Assembly: GCF_008119665.1 (NCBI RefSeq)
Contig: NZ_CP043046.1
Span: forward strand, 3,038,001 to 3,102,000
Origin: Pigmentiphaga aceris
GTDB taxonomy: Bacteria; Pseudomonadota; Gammaproteobacteria; Burkholderiales; Burkholderiaceae_B
Direction of reading: 5' to 3'
Length of the DNA: 64,000 nucleotides
The position numbers and the translations under genes are program-made. Position 1 is the first letter of the stretch, and each line of letters opens with the position of its first letter. The notes beneath the pieces were generated by a model. The model worked only from the letters and a program-made list of their open reading frames with translations, had not been told where the DNA came from and ran no database searches. Shown here piece by piece: positions 9,695-18,182 of this stretch.

Positions 9695-9927
9695 ACAGCC
9701 GTAGCAGCGCCACCCAAACAGCCCGGCTGCTGACCCATGCGGGCGGCTGACGGCGTAGGGCAATCTGTAGCACCGGAAAACGACACTGCATCAGAAAAAC
9801 CCGGCCCGGCCATGCTCGGGTGCGGGTTCTGTCTATAGACTGCTCGCCCTTGGCCGGATCTTTTGATCGCTGCGCCGCCTGGCTTTTTTCTTTCCTGACA
9901 ATCCTGTCCTCACAATCTCGAGTTAAC

Positions 9928-11121
9928 GTGTTCCGATCGTTTTGGCGCGACCTGTCGTTGCCGGCGCTTAGCGCTGGCTTCGTCGCTACCCTGGTGGGCT
10001 TCACCAGTTCCGCGCTTATCGTGTTCCAGGCAGCCGCCAGTTTGGGGGCCACGCCCGCGCAGACCACCTCCTGGGTGCTGTCGCTGGGCATCGGCCTGGG
10101 CCTGACCTGCATCGTGCTGTCCCTGCGCTACCGCATGCCAATTCTGACGGCGTGGTCCACGCCTGGGGCTGCCATGATGGCGACAGGGGCAGTCGGCACT
10201 TCCATGAGCGACGCCATCGGCGCGTTCATTTTTGTCGGTCTGCTGGCGGTGCTTGCCGGGGCAACCGGCGCGTTCGAGCGCCTGATGTCACGCATTCCCC
10301 GTTCTCTGGCCGCTGCCATGCTTGCCGGTGTGCTGCTGCGTTTCGGCATGGATATTTTCGTCGCCTTGCAACACCAGGCCGCTCTGGTGCTGACCATGTG
10401 CGCGGTGTACCTGATCGGTCGTCGCATGGCATCGCGATACGTGGTGATCGCTACCTTGATTGCGGGCCTGGTGGTGGCCTACGCCAGTGGGTTGATCCGC
10501 TTCAGTGACATCCACGTGCTGCCGTCGGAACTGGTGTTCACCATGCCAACGTTCTCCTGGCAGGTGCTGCTGGGGCTGGGTCTGCCGCTGTTCATCGTGA
10601 CCATGACCTCGCAGAACGTGCCGGGCGTGGCTGCCCTGCATGCCCATGATTACCGCCCGCCGCTGTCTCCGGTGATAGGCGCGATTGGCGCGGTCAATGC
10701 GGTGTTGGCCCCGTTTGGTTGTTATGCGCTGAATCTGGCGGCCATCACTGCCACCCTGTGCATGACGGAAAACGTGGATCGCGATCCGGCGCGGCGCTAC
10801 ACGGCGTCTGTCTGCGCCGGGGTGTTTTACCTGGTGATGGGGGCATTTGCAGCGACGATTGTCGCGGTCTTCGCCGCCTTGCCGCGTGAACTGGTCATGG
10901 CCATTGCCGGCCTGGCCTTGCTGGGTACCATAGGCGGCAGCCTGAGCGCTGCGGTCATCGATGACAAGCAGCGTGAACCGGCAATCGTTTCGTTCCTGAT
11001 TGCGGCGTCGGGCGTCAGCCTGTGGGGAATCGGGGCACCGTTCTGGGCCTTGGTCGGTGGGCTGGTAGTGCTTGCGATGCTGTCCTGGCGGCCAGGGCGG
11101 GGCGCTGCAAAGCTTGTTTGA
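9928..11121 (+). CDS. benE: Benzoate/H+ symporter BenE family
   Basis: 397 residues from a GTG start (VFRSFWRDLSLPALSAGF). An in-frame upstream ATG would add 36 residues unlike the family. About 12 hydrophobic segments are present. Family landmarks are SAGFVATLVGFTSSALIVFQAA near the N-terminus, the AWSTPGAAMMAT motif, and MTSQNVPGVAALHAHDYRPP in the centre. It is an inner-membrane secondary transporter for benzoate or a similar aromatic acid. No ben catabolic gene lies next to it. It is followed by a strong bidirectional terminator shared with the convergent ssuD pair. Confidence 0.93.
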   Translation: MFRSFWRDLSLPALSAGFVATLVGFTSSALIVFQAAASLGATPAQTTSWVLSLGIGLGLTCIVLSLRYRMPILTAWSTPGAAMMATGAVGTSMSDAIGAFIFVGLLAVLAGATGAFERLMSRIPRSLAAAMLAGVLLRFGMDIFVALQHQAALVLTMCAVYLIGRRMASRYVVIATLIAGLVVAYASGLIRFSDIHVLPSELVFTMPTFSWQVLLGLGLPLFIVTMTSQNVPGVAALHAHDYRPPLSPVIGAIGAVNAVLAPFGCYALNLAAITATLCMTENVDRDPARRYTASVCAGVFYLVMGAFAATIVAVFAALPRELVMAIAGLALLGTIGGSLSAAVIDDKQREPAIVSFLIAASGVSLWGIGAPFWALVGGLVVLAMLSWRPGRGAAKLV

Positions 11122-11150
11122 GTCGGCAGAACGGCTTGATCAGACATAAG

Positions 11151-11190
11151 AAAACCCAGTAACTGTATAAATATACAGTTACTGGGTTTT
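11151..11190. terminator. Bidirectional intrinsic terminator between benE and the ssuD pair
   Basis: AAAACCCAGTAACTGTAT (11151-11168) and its exact reverse complement (11173-11190) form an 18-bp stem with an AAAT loop. Read rightward the stem ends in a T run, and read leftward likewise because the outer arm is AAAA/TTTT. It sits between two convergent units. A further copy of TATACAGTTA follows directly at 11191-11200. Confidence 0.93.
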
Positions 11191-11247
11191 TATACAGTTA
11201 GCTAGGATTCGTCGTCTGTTGCAGCAGCCCAGTCAGTTCACCACTGG

Positions 11248-12351
11248 CTATTGCAGCAGTGGCGTCACTTCCTCACCCGTGCGAATCGCTTCTTCCAAAT
11301 TTGGGTAACCCGACAAGATGAAGCTGGAAATGCCCACCGAGGCATATTCCCGCAGCCGGTCGGCAACCTGCTGATAGCTGCCCACCAAAGCCGTGCCCGC
11401 ACCGCCTCGCACCAGACCGACACCAGCCCACAAATTCGGGTAGACCTCCAGGTCGCGGACGTGGTTGATCGTGCGCCCCGCATGCAAGGCGTTCATCCGT
11501 TGTTGGCCCACTGCCTGGCTTGCACCCAGCGTGGCGCGTGCGCGCTCGATCGATTCACGAGGAATGCCGGCAAGCAGGCGATCTGCTTCGGCCCAGGCCT
11601 GAGCTTCCGTCGCACGGGCGATGATGTGCAGGCGCAGCCCGTAACGCAGCTGCCGCCCTTGTGCTGCAGCCAATTCACCGACGCGTTTCAGCCGCTCGGC
11701 CACCATGGGCGGGGTCTCGCCCCACAGCAGGTAGACGTCGCTATGGCTTGCCGCCACATGCTCGGCGGCGGGCGATGCGCCACCGAAGTAGATGGTGGGA
11801 GGGGTTGCCAGCGCATCGACCAGCCCGCCACCTTTCACCCGGTAATGTTTACCTTCGTGGTCTTGGGCGCGGCCGCGCCAGATTTTGGCGACCACATCCA
11901 GGAATTCAGCAGTACGTTCGTATCGGGCGTCGTGGTCCAGGAAGTCGCCGTAGGACTCTTGCTGGTCTTGTTCGCCGCCCGTCACCACGTTCAACAACAG
12001 GCGGTTCTGCGTGAAGGTTTGCAGGGTGGCGACTTTCTGCGCGGCGTAGGCCGGCAGCTCGAAGCCCGGCCGGAAAGCCACCAGGAATTTCAGTTGTCGA
12101 GTATCACGTGCTGCCGCTGCCGCAGTCAGCCAGGCGTCTTCGCAGGCGGGGCCAGTGGGGATCAATGCGGCATGGAAACCTGCGGCGTCGGCGGCTTGCG
12201 CTACTTGCACCAGGTAGTCGATGTCGGGTTCTCGATGCGAAATGAGGCTGCTTGACGTGCCCCTGTTCCGCACGCCTTGCACACTGGTGTTGCTGACAAG
12301 ATGCCTGCCGTCGCCATTGGTAGGCAGGAACCAGTTGAATTCGATGCTCAT
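11248..12351 (-). CDS. FMNH2-dependent alkanesulfonate monooxygenase-like (SsuD paralogue 2)
   Basis: LLM-class flavin-dependent monooxygenase of 367 residues, starting MSIEFNWFLPTNGDG. The start is fixed by the ATGA overlap with the upstream paralogue's stop; a longer open frame reading through that gene is spurious. Motifs shared with SsuD are LIPTGPACEDAW, LKFLVAFRPGF, NVVTGGEQDQQESYGDFLDHDARYERTAEF (in part), PIYFGGAS-type (here TIYFGGASPAAE), INHVRDLEVYPNLWAGVGLV and ILSGYPNLEEAIR. SsuD releases sulfite from alkanesulfonates with reduced FMN. No flavin reductase (SsuE) or sulfonate ABC transporter lies nearby, so FMNH2 must come from elsewhere. Confidence 0.92.
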   Translation of the reverse strand: MSIEFNWFLPTNGDGRHLVSNTSVQGVRNRGTSSSLISHREPDIDYLVQVAQAADAAGFHAALIPTGPACEDAWLTAAAAARDTRQLKFLVAFRPGFELPAYAAQKVATLQTFTQNRLLLNVVTGGEQDQQESYGDFLDHDARYERTAEFLDVVAKIWRGRAQDHEGKHYRVKGGGLVDALATPPTIYFGGASPAAEHVAASHSDVYLLWGETPPMVAERLKRVGELAAAQGRQLRYGLRLHIIARATEAQAWAEADRLLAGIPRESIERARATLGASQAVGQQRMNALHAGRTINHVRDLEVYPNLWAGVGLVRGGAGTALVGSYQQVADRLREYASVGISSFILSGYPNLEEAIRTGEEVTPLLQ

Positions 12352-13481
12352 GATGCCAGCGGCTCGGTGACAGAAGTGGAATGGGTAGGGGCGACAGACG
12401 TACTGATGGGCAACAGCGGCAAGACTTCCTCGCCCACGCGCAGCGATTCTTCCAGGTTCGGGTAACCCGACAGGATGAAACTGCTCAAACCCAGCTGATG
12501 GAATTCCTGAATGCGCTCGGCCACCTGCTGGTAGCTGCCGACGAACGCCGTGCCCGCACCGCCGCGCACCAAGCCGACGCCCGCCCACAGGTTGGGATAG
12601 ACCTCCAGATCGCGCACATGATTGATGGTTTTGCCAGCATGCAGCGACACCATGCGCGCCTGTCCGACGGATTCGCTGGCACGAAACTGCTTCTGCGATT
12701 TTTCGATCACATCGCGCGGAACTTCCGACAGCAGGCGGTCGGCTTCCGCCCAGGCCGCCGCCTCGGTCTCGCGGGCGATGATGTGCGCACGAAACCCATA
12801 GCGCAATTGGCGGCCTGCCTGTGCGGCCAGTTCGTCCACGCGCTCGATGCGTTCGCGCACCATGTCCGGCGTCTCGCCCCACAGCAGGTAGGTATCGGCA
12901 AACTGGGCCGCAATCGGCTCGGCAGCCGCCGATGCGCCACCGAAGTAGATCGGCGGTGTCTGCGACAAGGGCTTGAGCAAGCCGCCATTGCGCAGACGGT
13001 AGTGATCGCCGGAATAGTCCACGCCGCGCTGCGTCCAGACCTGACGCACGATATCCAGAAACTCGCCCGTCCGGGCGTATCGCTCGTCATGGTCAAGGAA
13101 GTCGCCGTAGCCTTGCTGCTCTGTGGAGCTGCCGCCAGTCACGACATTGAGCAGCAGCCGATTGCCGGTAATGCGTTGCAAGGACTGCGCAGTCTGCGCG
13201 GCCACCGCTGGCAGCACGAAGCCAGGGCGAAATGCCACCAGGAATTTCAGTCGGGTGGTGTCGCGCGAAAGCGCTGCTGCGACGACCCAAGAGTCGTGGC
13301 AGGTTGGCCCGGTCGGGATCAACACGGCGTTGAAGCCCGCGTATTCGATTGCCCGGGCCGTGCGTGCCAGGTATTCGGGGCTAGCTGGACGGACGCCAGC
13401 GCTACTGTTTCGCAGCTGATTGTTGGTCAGGCCGTGGAAGTCGCCGTGGGTCGGCAGATACCAGTTCAGTTCGATGCTCAA
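12348..13481 (-). CDS. ssuD: FMNH2-dependent alkanesulfonate monooxygenase-like (SsuD paralogue 1)
   Basis: 377 residues, starting MSIELNWYLPTHGDF, the same family and clearly a paralogue of the next gene (shared VGSYQQVA, LSGYPNLEE, INHVRDLEVYPNLWAGVGLV). Landmarks are the FMN-site segments LLLNVVTGGSSTEQQGYGDF, DHYRLRNGGLL and LLWGETPDMV. The stop overlaps the start of the second paralogue by 4 bp (ATGA), so the two are co-translated. It is the first gene of the unit and is preceded by an AT-rich 330-bp region with inverted repeats. Substrate division between the two paralogues is unknown. It is probably induced by sulfur limitation, as for ssu genes elsewhere (inference). Confidence 0.92.
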   Translation of the reverse strand: MSIELNWYLPTHGDFHGLTNNQLRNSSAGVRPASPEYLARTARAIEYAGFNAVLIPTGPTCHDSWVVAAALSRDTTRLKFLVAFRPGFVLPAVAAQTAQSLQRITGNRLLLNVVTGGSSTEQQGYGDFLDHDERYARTGEFLDIVRQVWTQRGVDYSGDHYRLRNGGLLKPLSQTPPIYFGGASAAAEPIAAQFADTYLLWGETPDMVRERIERVDELAAQAGRQLRYGFRAHIIARETEAAAWAEADRLLSEVPRDVIEKSQKQFRASESVGQARMVSLHAGKTINHVRDLEVYPNLWAGVGLVRGGAGTAFVGSYQQVAERIQEFHQLGLSSFILSGYPNLEESLRVGEEVLPLLPISTSVAPTHSTSVTEPLAS

Positions 13482-13813
13482 GAGGATTCCCGTCTGTCAG
13501 CAGACAGTGAATAGGAGATCCATCGATTGTGCGCAGTCGCCGGACTCAGACCAAATAACGATTGGCGTTAAGCATAAGGGGGAAGAAGCGGGGCGGTGGC
13601 CGGGCGAAGGGAAGTCATATGCATATTCTAGAAATTAGATTCAAATATCTTTATAGATTCATGATTTATATAGGAAATTTCTAATTTCCTAGAATTCGCT
13701 TGAAGTTCTGTCCAAGATGCAAAAAATGAGGCTCAAGGCTCAAAATCGAGCCTTAAAACCTCAAAAATAACTTTCAAATCACCCTGTTAATCATTGATTT
13801 AAAACGTTTTTTC
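13482..13813 (-). promoter_or_regulatory. AT-rich leader of the ssuD pair with nested inverted repeats
   Basis: This 332-bp gap between the photolyase stop and the first ssuD start is far richer in A+T than its surroundings from about 13618 to 13813. TAGGAAATT (13671-13679) and AATTTCCTA (13683-13691) form a perfect 9-bp inverted repeat with a TCT spacer. A second related copy, TTCTAGAAATTAGA (13626-13639), is inverted relative to TCTAATTTCCTAGAA at 13680-13694 with a single-base indel. These look like a multi-site operator or promoter for the ssuD unit. No open frame is convincing here. Confidence 0.5.
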
Positions 13814-15244
13814 TCAAGTTTCTCGAATCTTCTTGAACATCACCAGGCAAGCATCCCGCTGTGTGGCGTGATCCACCACCGGGCGTGGATAATCCACTCC
13901 CAGCTTTACCCCTGACGCAGCCAACTTGCTGCTGTTTTCCCAAGGCGCGTGCAGCAACTTGGCATCGGCTTTGGCCAAGGCGGGCAGGTAGTGCTTGATG
14001 AACTTGGCGTCTGGATCAAAGCGTTCGCTCTGCCGAGACGGGTTGAAGATTCGGAAATAGGGCTGGGCATCACACCCGGTAGACGCCGCCCACTGCCAGC
14101 CGCCGTTGTTCGGGGCTTGATCGAAATCCAGCAACTGCTTGGCAAAGTAGGCTTCGCCCCAGCGGTAGTCCACCAACAGGTCTTTGGTCAGGAAGGACGC
14201 GACGATCATGCGCAGCCGGTTGTGCATGAAACCGCTGGTGTTCAGCTGGATCATGGCCGCGTCCACGATCGGGTAGCCGGTGCGGCCCTCGCACCAGGCG
14301 GCGAACAGTTCCGGGTCGTTCTGCCAGGCGATGTCGGTGTATTCGGTCTTGAAGGGCTGGGTGGCGACGTCGGGATAGTGGTACAGCAGCTGGAAGTAGA
14401 AGTCGCGCCAGGCCAGTTCGCTCAGCCAGGTCTCGGCACCTTCGCCTTTCGGCGCTGCCAAAGCTGCGCGCGCCAAGGCTCGGATTGATACCGTGCCAAA
14501 GCGGTTGTGAACCGACAGACGAGACGTGCCGGGCAGGGCCGGGAAGTCCCGATCTTCGTGATAACGCACGATGGCACGGTCAACAAAGCGTTCCAGCGCG
14601 GCCTGTGCCCCAGCCTCGCTGGCATCTATCTTGGTCTCGGCCAGCCCGGCGGGCTCGAACCCCAGCTTTTCCAGGCTGGGCATGGGCGACTCGGGAAGCT
14701 TGGCCAGTTTGTCCAGATGGTCTGCGCTGGGGTGGGCGGCGACGGCATCGTGGCCCAGTCGCTCGCGCCATTGCTTTTTGTAGGGGGTGAAGACGGTATA
14801 GGGCTTCTTCTGGCCGGTCATCACCTCGGCGCGCGCAAAGATCACAGTGTCTTTGAAGGTGCGCAGGGGGATGTCGCGCACGCCCAATGCCCGTGCCGCC
14901 AGCACGTCGCGGGCAATCGCATCGGGCTCGTAGTCTTCGTTCGTATAGACGGCCGACACCTTGTGCTCACCCGCTAGCCGCGCAATCCAAGTCACGGCAT
15001 CGCCGTGCCGCACAATCAGGTCCGATCCCAATTCCTGCAGCCTGGCTTTCAGCGAAGCCACCGCAGCATGGATGAATTCCACCCGGCGATCCTGGCGCGG
15101 CAAGGGGTCGAGAATGTTCCGGTCGAAGATGAACACCGGCACCACGTCACCGACTTCCGTCAGCGCACGCGCCAAGGCGTGGTTGTCGTCCAGACGCAGA
15201 TCGCGACGGAACCAGAAAAGGGCGCGGGCAGAGGTGCTGGGCAT
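13814..15244 (-). CDS. phrB: Deoxyribodipyrimidine photolyase (class I, FAD)
   Basis: 476 residues. The N-terminal alpha/beta antenna domain (ALFWFRRDLRLDDNHALARAL, about 8-130) is followed by the helical FAD-binding domain. Its landmarks include TSRLSVHNRFGTVSIRA, WLSELAWRDFYFQLL, GRTGYPIVDAAMIQLN, MHNRLRMIVASFLTKDLL and NNGGWQWAASTGCDAQPYFR. The last is the classical photolyase signature that contacts flavin and lesion. It repairs cyclobutane pyrimidine dimers in light. It diverges from the penicillin acylase gene and is followed by the ssuD leader on the same strand; no obvious terminator lies between them. Confidence 0.95.
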   Translation of the reverse strand: MPSTSARALFWFRRDLRLDDNHALARALTEVGDVVPVFIFDRNILDPLPRQDRRVEFIHAAVASLKARLQELGSDLIVRHGDAVTWIARLAGEHKVSAVYTNEDYEPDAIARDVLAARALGVRDIPLRTFKDTVIFARAEVMTGQKKPYTVFTPYKKQWRERLGHDAVAAHPSADHLDKLAKLPESPMPSLEKLGFEPAGLAETKIDASEAGAQAALERFVDRAIVRYHEDRDFPALPGTSRLSVHNRFGTVSIRALARAALAAPKGEGAETWLSELAWRDFYFQLLYHYPDVATQPFKTEYTDIAWQNDPELFAAWCEGRTGYPIVDAAMIQLNTSGFMHNRLRMIVASFLTKDLLVDYRWGEAYFAKQLLDFDQAPNNGGWQWAASTGCDAQPYFRIFNPSRQSERFDPDAKFIKHYLPALAKADAKLLHAPWENSSKLAASGVKLGVDYPRPVVDHATQRDACLVMFKKIRET

Positions 15245-15628
15245 GGGCGAAACCGTTGAGGGCGGGGCGTTTGCAGTCCGGTTTGTCGGCCTGGGATCTT
15301 ACCTGTTTGCCTATGGGAAAGCCGTCAGACGGCGAATCCTCTGCGTTACAAGATGAGCCGGGTGGCCAAGCTTCGGCAGCCAATGGCGCACCTAACGCGA
15401 AACCGTCCAGCCCTCGGTCTGCCTTGCGTTTTCGAGATGAAAGCATTGGTCACTATCGCGGCCGGCCTTTACTGATCCTGCCTTTACTGACCACTTGGCC
15501 AACCGACGGACGAGCCTGAGGTCGCCGGTCAGCACGTCAGCCTGACATCTTGCCGCTGGTATAGTCGTTCTCATTTCGGGGCCGATCTGCAGCGTGTGCC
15601 TGCCGCCCCGTGTTTCACCGGAATTTTC
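15245..15628. other. Intergenic region between phrB and penicillin acylase
   Basis: 384 bp separating divergent genes. It should contain both promoters. I see no convincing small gene, repeat, RNA or strong palindrome in it. Open frames here lack ribosome binding sites and family likeness. Confidence 0.6.
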
Positions 15629-18124
15629 ATGCGTAGTCGCCGACCTTTATCTCGGACCCGACGTGTTGTCAGGGGTCTGCTGGGTGCCGTTGGCGTGTTG
15701 ACGCTGCTTGTCGCAGGCCTGGGCGTTGCCTGGCGTTATGTCAGTCTGCCGCAAATCGATGGCGAGCTTGCTGTGTCTGGCCTGCGCCAGGAAACCGAGG
15801 TGCTGCGCGACGCCTATGGCGTGCCGCACATCTACGCCAAGCATCTTGACGATGCGCAGTTCGCGCTGGGCTACCTGCATGCCCAGGACCGCCTGTGGCA
15901 GATGGAAGTCAATCGACGTCTGGTGTCAGGACGCATGGCCGAGCTGTTCGGTCGCCCCGCCGTGGATGCCGATAAATTCCTGCGCACACTCGGCATTCGT
16001 CGCGCCGCGCAAGCCATGTTCGACAGCTATTCGCCCGCAGACCGCCGCTTGCTGGAAGCCTACGCAGCCGGCGTGAACGCGTTTCTGGAAGAACATCCGC
16101 TGCGCGCCCAGCTTTCCCCGGAATTCCTGTTGGTCAACGCGCCGGCCCCTGAGCCGTGGTCACCGGCAGATTCCATTGCCTGGACCTTGATGATGGCCTG
16201 GGACCTGGGTGGCAACTGGTCACAGGAATTGACCCGCCTGCGCTTGGCGCTGCGCGGCATGGACGGCGCAGACATGGATCAGTTGCTGCCGCCGCAGCCG
16301 CCCGATCCGACGATGGTTTCCGTGGACTACAAGCAGGCCTTGCGCGACTGGGGCATTGCGTTCGAACCACTGCAAGCCCAGGCCGACCAACTGCAAACGC
16401 TGGCGGCAATCCGTCCTAACGGACTGGAAGGTGTTGGATCGAACAACTGGGTGATTGGCGGCGAGCGCACGCAAAGCGGCAAGCCTTTGCTGGCGAATGA
16501 TCCGCATCTGGGCCTGAGCACCCCGTCGATCTGGTATTTCGCCAGCATGTCTGCCCCCGGACTGGATGTGGTGGGTGCCACCTTGCCGGGCGTGCCGGCG
16601 GTGATTCTGGGCCGAAACAAGCGCATCGCCTGGGGCTTCACCAACACTGGCAGTGACGTGCAGGACTTGTTCATCGAAGCGCTCGACCCGTCCGACCCGG
16701 AACGTTATCGCACGCCCGATGGCTGGCGGCGTTTCGAGACGCGCAATGAAGTCATCCGCATCAAAGGCGAGCCTGCCGAGACGCTGCGCGTTCGCGTAAG
16801 CCGGCATGGCCCCGTGCTGTCGATGGGCGGAAGCGTATCGGCAACCGGCGTCCTGCCGCCTAACTACGCGATTGCCTTGCAATGGGTTGCGCTGCAACCC
16901 GGCAACCGCACGCCGCTGGCCGCGTTCGCGCTGAACCAGGCAAACAACCGTGCCGAGTTCGAAGCCGCCATGCGCGACATCAGCGCGCCGCATCAGAACG
17001 TGGTGTACGCCGATGTGGACGGCCTGATCGGCTTCGTCGCACCCGGCGCGGTGCCAATGCGTCACGATGACAACCCGATCCGTGGACGCTTCCCGGTACC
17101 GGGTTGGGACATGCGCTACGACTGGGAAGACCGCATTCCGTATGCCGACTTGCCACAGGAATGGTCACCCGCGCGGGGTTACCGGGCAACCGCCAACGAA
17201 AAGGTCGTGGCACCCGACTATCCGTTCTTCCTGACATCCGAATGGGCTCCCAGCTATCGCGCCGAGCGCATAGCGACGCTGATCGAATCCACGGCGCGTC
17301 ATGACATCGCGTCGATGAACGCCATGCAGTTGGACGAGGTGTCGTACATGGCACGCGCAACCTTGCCACGCCTGCTGAGCGCTGCGCCTACCGGCGAACG
17401 CGAGATCCGCATCTTGACCCGCATGCGCGAGTGGAATGGCGACATGCGCGCCGATGCCGCCGAGCCGGCCATTTTTGCGCTGTGGTGGCGGGAGTTGAAT
17501 CGTCAGGTCGTGGATATCAACGGGCTGGGCGGTTTCGGTGTGCCACGTGCCCGTTTTCTGCAGCTGGTGCTGGCGGACCAGGATGGCGCAAGCCACTGGT
17601 GCGGCAAGCCCGACGGCATCGAGCCGCCATGCGATCGATTGATTGCGGAGTCCCTGGTTGCGGCGCTGGATGCGGGCGAAGCGGTGCTGGGGACTGATCC
17701 GCTGTCGTGGAAGTATGGGGAAATGCACCGCACGCGGGCAGAACATCGCCCGCTGGGCCGCGTGGCTGCGCTGGATTGGCTGTTTACGACGCGTGAAACG
17801 GTAGGGGGCGATGCATTTACGGTCAATGCCATGTCTGCACCGTTGCGGCCGCTTCCTGCTCCTGGCACGCACGCGCAGGAAGTGATGCAGAACGTCATGC
17901 AAAACGTCACGCACGGACCGGGCCTGCGTGCCATCTACGACATGGCAGACCCGGAACGGTCACGGTTCATTCATGGCACCGGGCAAAGCGGCAATCGCTT
18001 TTCACCACACTATGCCGACTTCTCGCCGGTCTGGGCCCGGGGTGACACGATCCCCATGCATGTGGCACGTGATCGGGTGGAACCCGGGGCAGTCGGCGTG
18101 TTGAAAATGGTGCCGGCGCAGTAG
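15629..18124 (+). CDS. Penicillin acylase family protein (Ntn hydrolase)
   Basis: 831 residues from the ATG giving MRSRRPLSRTRR. A positively charged N-terminus and a hydrophobic segment (GLLGAVGVLTLLVAGLGVAW) indicate export or a membrane anchor. The family is made as a precursor and cut autocatalytically. The nucleophile is Ser271 (codon 16439-16441), in GSNNWVIGGERTQSGKPLL, which becomes the N-terminus of the beta chain. The alpha chain carries YGVPHIYAKHLDDAQFALGY and LHAQDRLWQMEVNRR. Members cleave beta-lactam side chains, acyl-homoserine lactones (PvdQ type) or other amides; the substrate cannot be told here. It converges with the TonB receptor gene. Confidence 0.94.
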   Translation: MRSRRPLSRTRRVVRGLLGAVGVLTLLVAGLGVAWRYVSLPQIDGELAVSGLRQETEVLRDAYGVPHIYAKHLDDAQFALGYLHAQDRLWQMEVNRRLVSGRMAELFGRPAVDADKFLRTLGIRRAAQAMFDSYSPADRRLLEAYAAGVNAFLEEHPLRAQLSPEFLLVNAPAPEPWSPADSIAWTLMMAWDLGGNWSQELTRLRLALRGMDGADMDQLLPPQPPDPTMVSVDYKQALRDWGIAFEPLQAQADQLQTLAAIRPNGLEGVGSNNWVIGGERTQSGKPLLANDPHLGLSTPSIWYFASMSAPGLDVVGATLPGVPAVILGRNKRIAWGFTNTGSDVQDLFIEALDPSDPERYRTPDGWRRFETRNEVIRIKGEPAETLRVRVSRHGPVLSMGGSVSATGVLPPNYAIALQWVALQPGNRTPLAAFALNQANNRAEFEAAMRDISAPHQNVVYADVDGLIGFVAPGAVPMRHDDNPIRGRFPVPGWDMRYDWEDRIPYADLPQEWSPARGYRATANEKVVAPDYPFFLTSEWAPSYRAERIATLIESTARHDIASMNAMQLDEVSYMARATLPRLLSAAPTGEREIRILTRMREWNGDMRADAAEPAIFALWWRELNRQVVDINGLGGFGVPRARFLQLVLADQDGASHWCGKPDGIEPPCDRLIAESLVAALDAGEAVLGTDPLSWKYGEMHRTRAEHRPLGRVAALDWLFTTRETVGGDAFTVNAMSAPLRPLPAPGTHAQEVMQNVMQNVTHGPGLRAIYDMADPERSRFIHGTGQSGNRFSPHYADFSPVWARGDTIPMHVARDRVEPGAVGVLKMVPAQ

Positions 18125-18182
18125 GGGGGCGTCAGTCGCAGTGGAAGCACGGCGAAACCAACGCATCCTCTTACAGATCCAA

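Noticed and set aside
12352..12882. N-terminal extension of the second SsuD paralogue
   Set aside because: The extra frame runs antiparallel-free through the coding sequence of the first paralogue in another frame and has no family likeness. The ATGA overlap gives the natural start at 12351.
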